NCBI GenBank assembly: GCA_932294355.1
Contig: OW028740.1
Location: forward strand, 3,378,001-3,442,000
DNA from: Aporophyla lueneburgensis
Taxonomy: Eukaryota > Arthropoda > Insecta > Lepidoptera > Noctuidae
Direction: 5' to 3'
Length of the DNA: 64,000 nt
Both the position numbers and the translations under genes were made by a program. The notes under the pieces are model-generated. The model was not told the origin of the DNA. It was given only the letters and a program-made list of their open reading frames with translations, and ran no database searches. Shown piece after piece: positions 63,621-64,000 of this stretch (position 1 is the stretch's first letter; each line of letters starts with the position of its first letter).

Positions 63621-64000
63621 ATGGATAATTTAAATTATAAATCTAATGTTAATGTATGTGGTAATTTTGTGAGTTACAATTGTAAGTCTTTGAAAAGGTC
63701 GACTGTATGTATACAAGAGTTGTGTAAAACTGCGGATGTCATTGCGTTACAGGAGACATGGTTGTTACCAAGTGAAGTTTCTTTACTTGGTAATATCGAT
63801 GTAAATTTTGGTTTTTTCGGTAAATCAGCGGTGGATGTGTCGGCTGGTATATTGAGAGGTAGGCCCTATGGAGGCACAGCGATTTTGTGGAGGAAGTCTG
63901 TATTTACATCTGTTACGGTTATACCTTGTATGAGTGATCGCTTAGCGGCTGTTAAAATGACTTGGGCTGACCGAACTTTGTTATTGTTTAGTGTGTATAT
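63621..64000 (+). pseudogene. LINE ORF2 endonuclease start, unit 4, cut by the window end
   Basis: The first 126 or so codons of ORF2, through IALQETW, GGTAILW and the start of LLLFSVY. It is the same as in other units as far as it goes. Confidence 0.85.

Larger units (their letters stand above)
49656..64000 (+). repeat. Head-to-tail tandem array of a 4425-bp transposon-derived unit
   Basis: Units are 49656-54080, 54081-58505, 58506-62930 and a fourth cut by the window end at 64000. Each unit starts 'atgttccggggtgtactaag' and contains, in order: the last 443 bp of element A, the ORF1 C-terminus, ORF2 with an in-frame TAG, a LINE 3' UTR with a minisatellite and (ATT)n, and an antisense RT fragment of another LINE. 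All long frames on both strands translate identically in the three full units, and the period is exact, including the (ATT)n tract. I found no difference by eye, but did not align every base. Confidence 0.97.

Noticed and set aside
49656..64000. CRISPR-like or classical satellite array
   Set aside because: The unit is 4.4 kb with LINE coding sequence and there are no short spacers, so it is a tandem transposon composite.

Overview
The window looks like nuclear DNA of a lepidopteran (moth or butterfly). It is AT-rich with no bacterial-style gene packing. It is crowded with repeats I know from Lepidoptera: Helitron-like elements ending in CTAG, tRNA- and 5S-headed SINEs, RTE-type 3' ends with (GATG)n tails, R1-clade and CR1/Jockey-type LINE pieces, and TTAA- and TTA-flanked MITEs. 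Family names are recalled knowledge; no database search was run.

One host gene can be assembled. It lies on the minus strand from 45673 to 18413 in seven coding exons (45630-45673, 32456-32666, 28062-28126, 27280-27471, 22219-22438, 20321-20476, 18413-19351). All six introns are GT-AG, all codon phases agree, and the total is 1827 nt or 608 residues. Exons 2-5 encode a coiled coil that matches the lebercilin (LCA5) domain of ciliary proteins. A perfect RFX-type X-box (GTTGCTATGGCAAC, 45784-45797) lies 111 bp upstream of the ATG, where such boxes occur in ciliary genes.

The introns are full of nested transposons. Intron 1 (13 kb) holds a 6.3-kb hAT-like fold-back element (35071-41384, 8-bp target duplication) sitting in an RTE 3' end. 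It contains a second fold-back element, a TTA-flanked MITE and Helitrons, and its opposite arm supplies empty sites for two of them. Intron 2 holds a TTAA-flanked MITE 56 bp from exon 3. Intron 4 holds a three-level nest inside a TAA-flanked element (23602-26593).

Left of the gene (1-18 kb) there are only transposon pieces: an R1-clade fragment, a LINE with an intact PHD/FP-type ORF1 and a broken ORF2, MITEs, Helitrons, SINEs, a mariner relic and several hairpins.

The right end (48-64 kb) is the most unusual part. A CR1/L2-type LINE has its ORF1 split by a 780-bp inverted-repeat element. From inside that element onward, a 4425-bp unit repeats head to tail at least 3.24 times and runs off the window. 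The unit holds the tail of the 780-bp element, the ORF1 C-terminus, a full ORF2 with one in-frame TAG, and an antisense RT fragment of another LINE. The copies look identical, including the same stop codon and the same (ATT)n tract. This means either a very young transposon-derived tandem amplification or an assembly loop.
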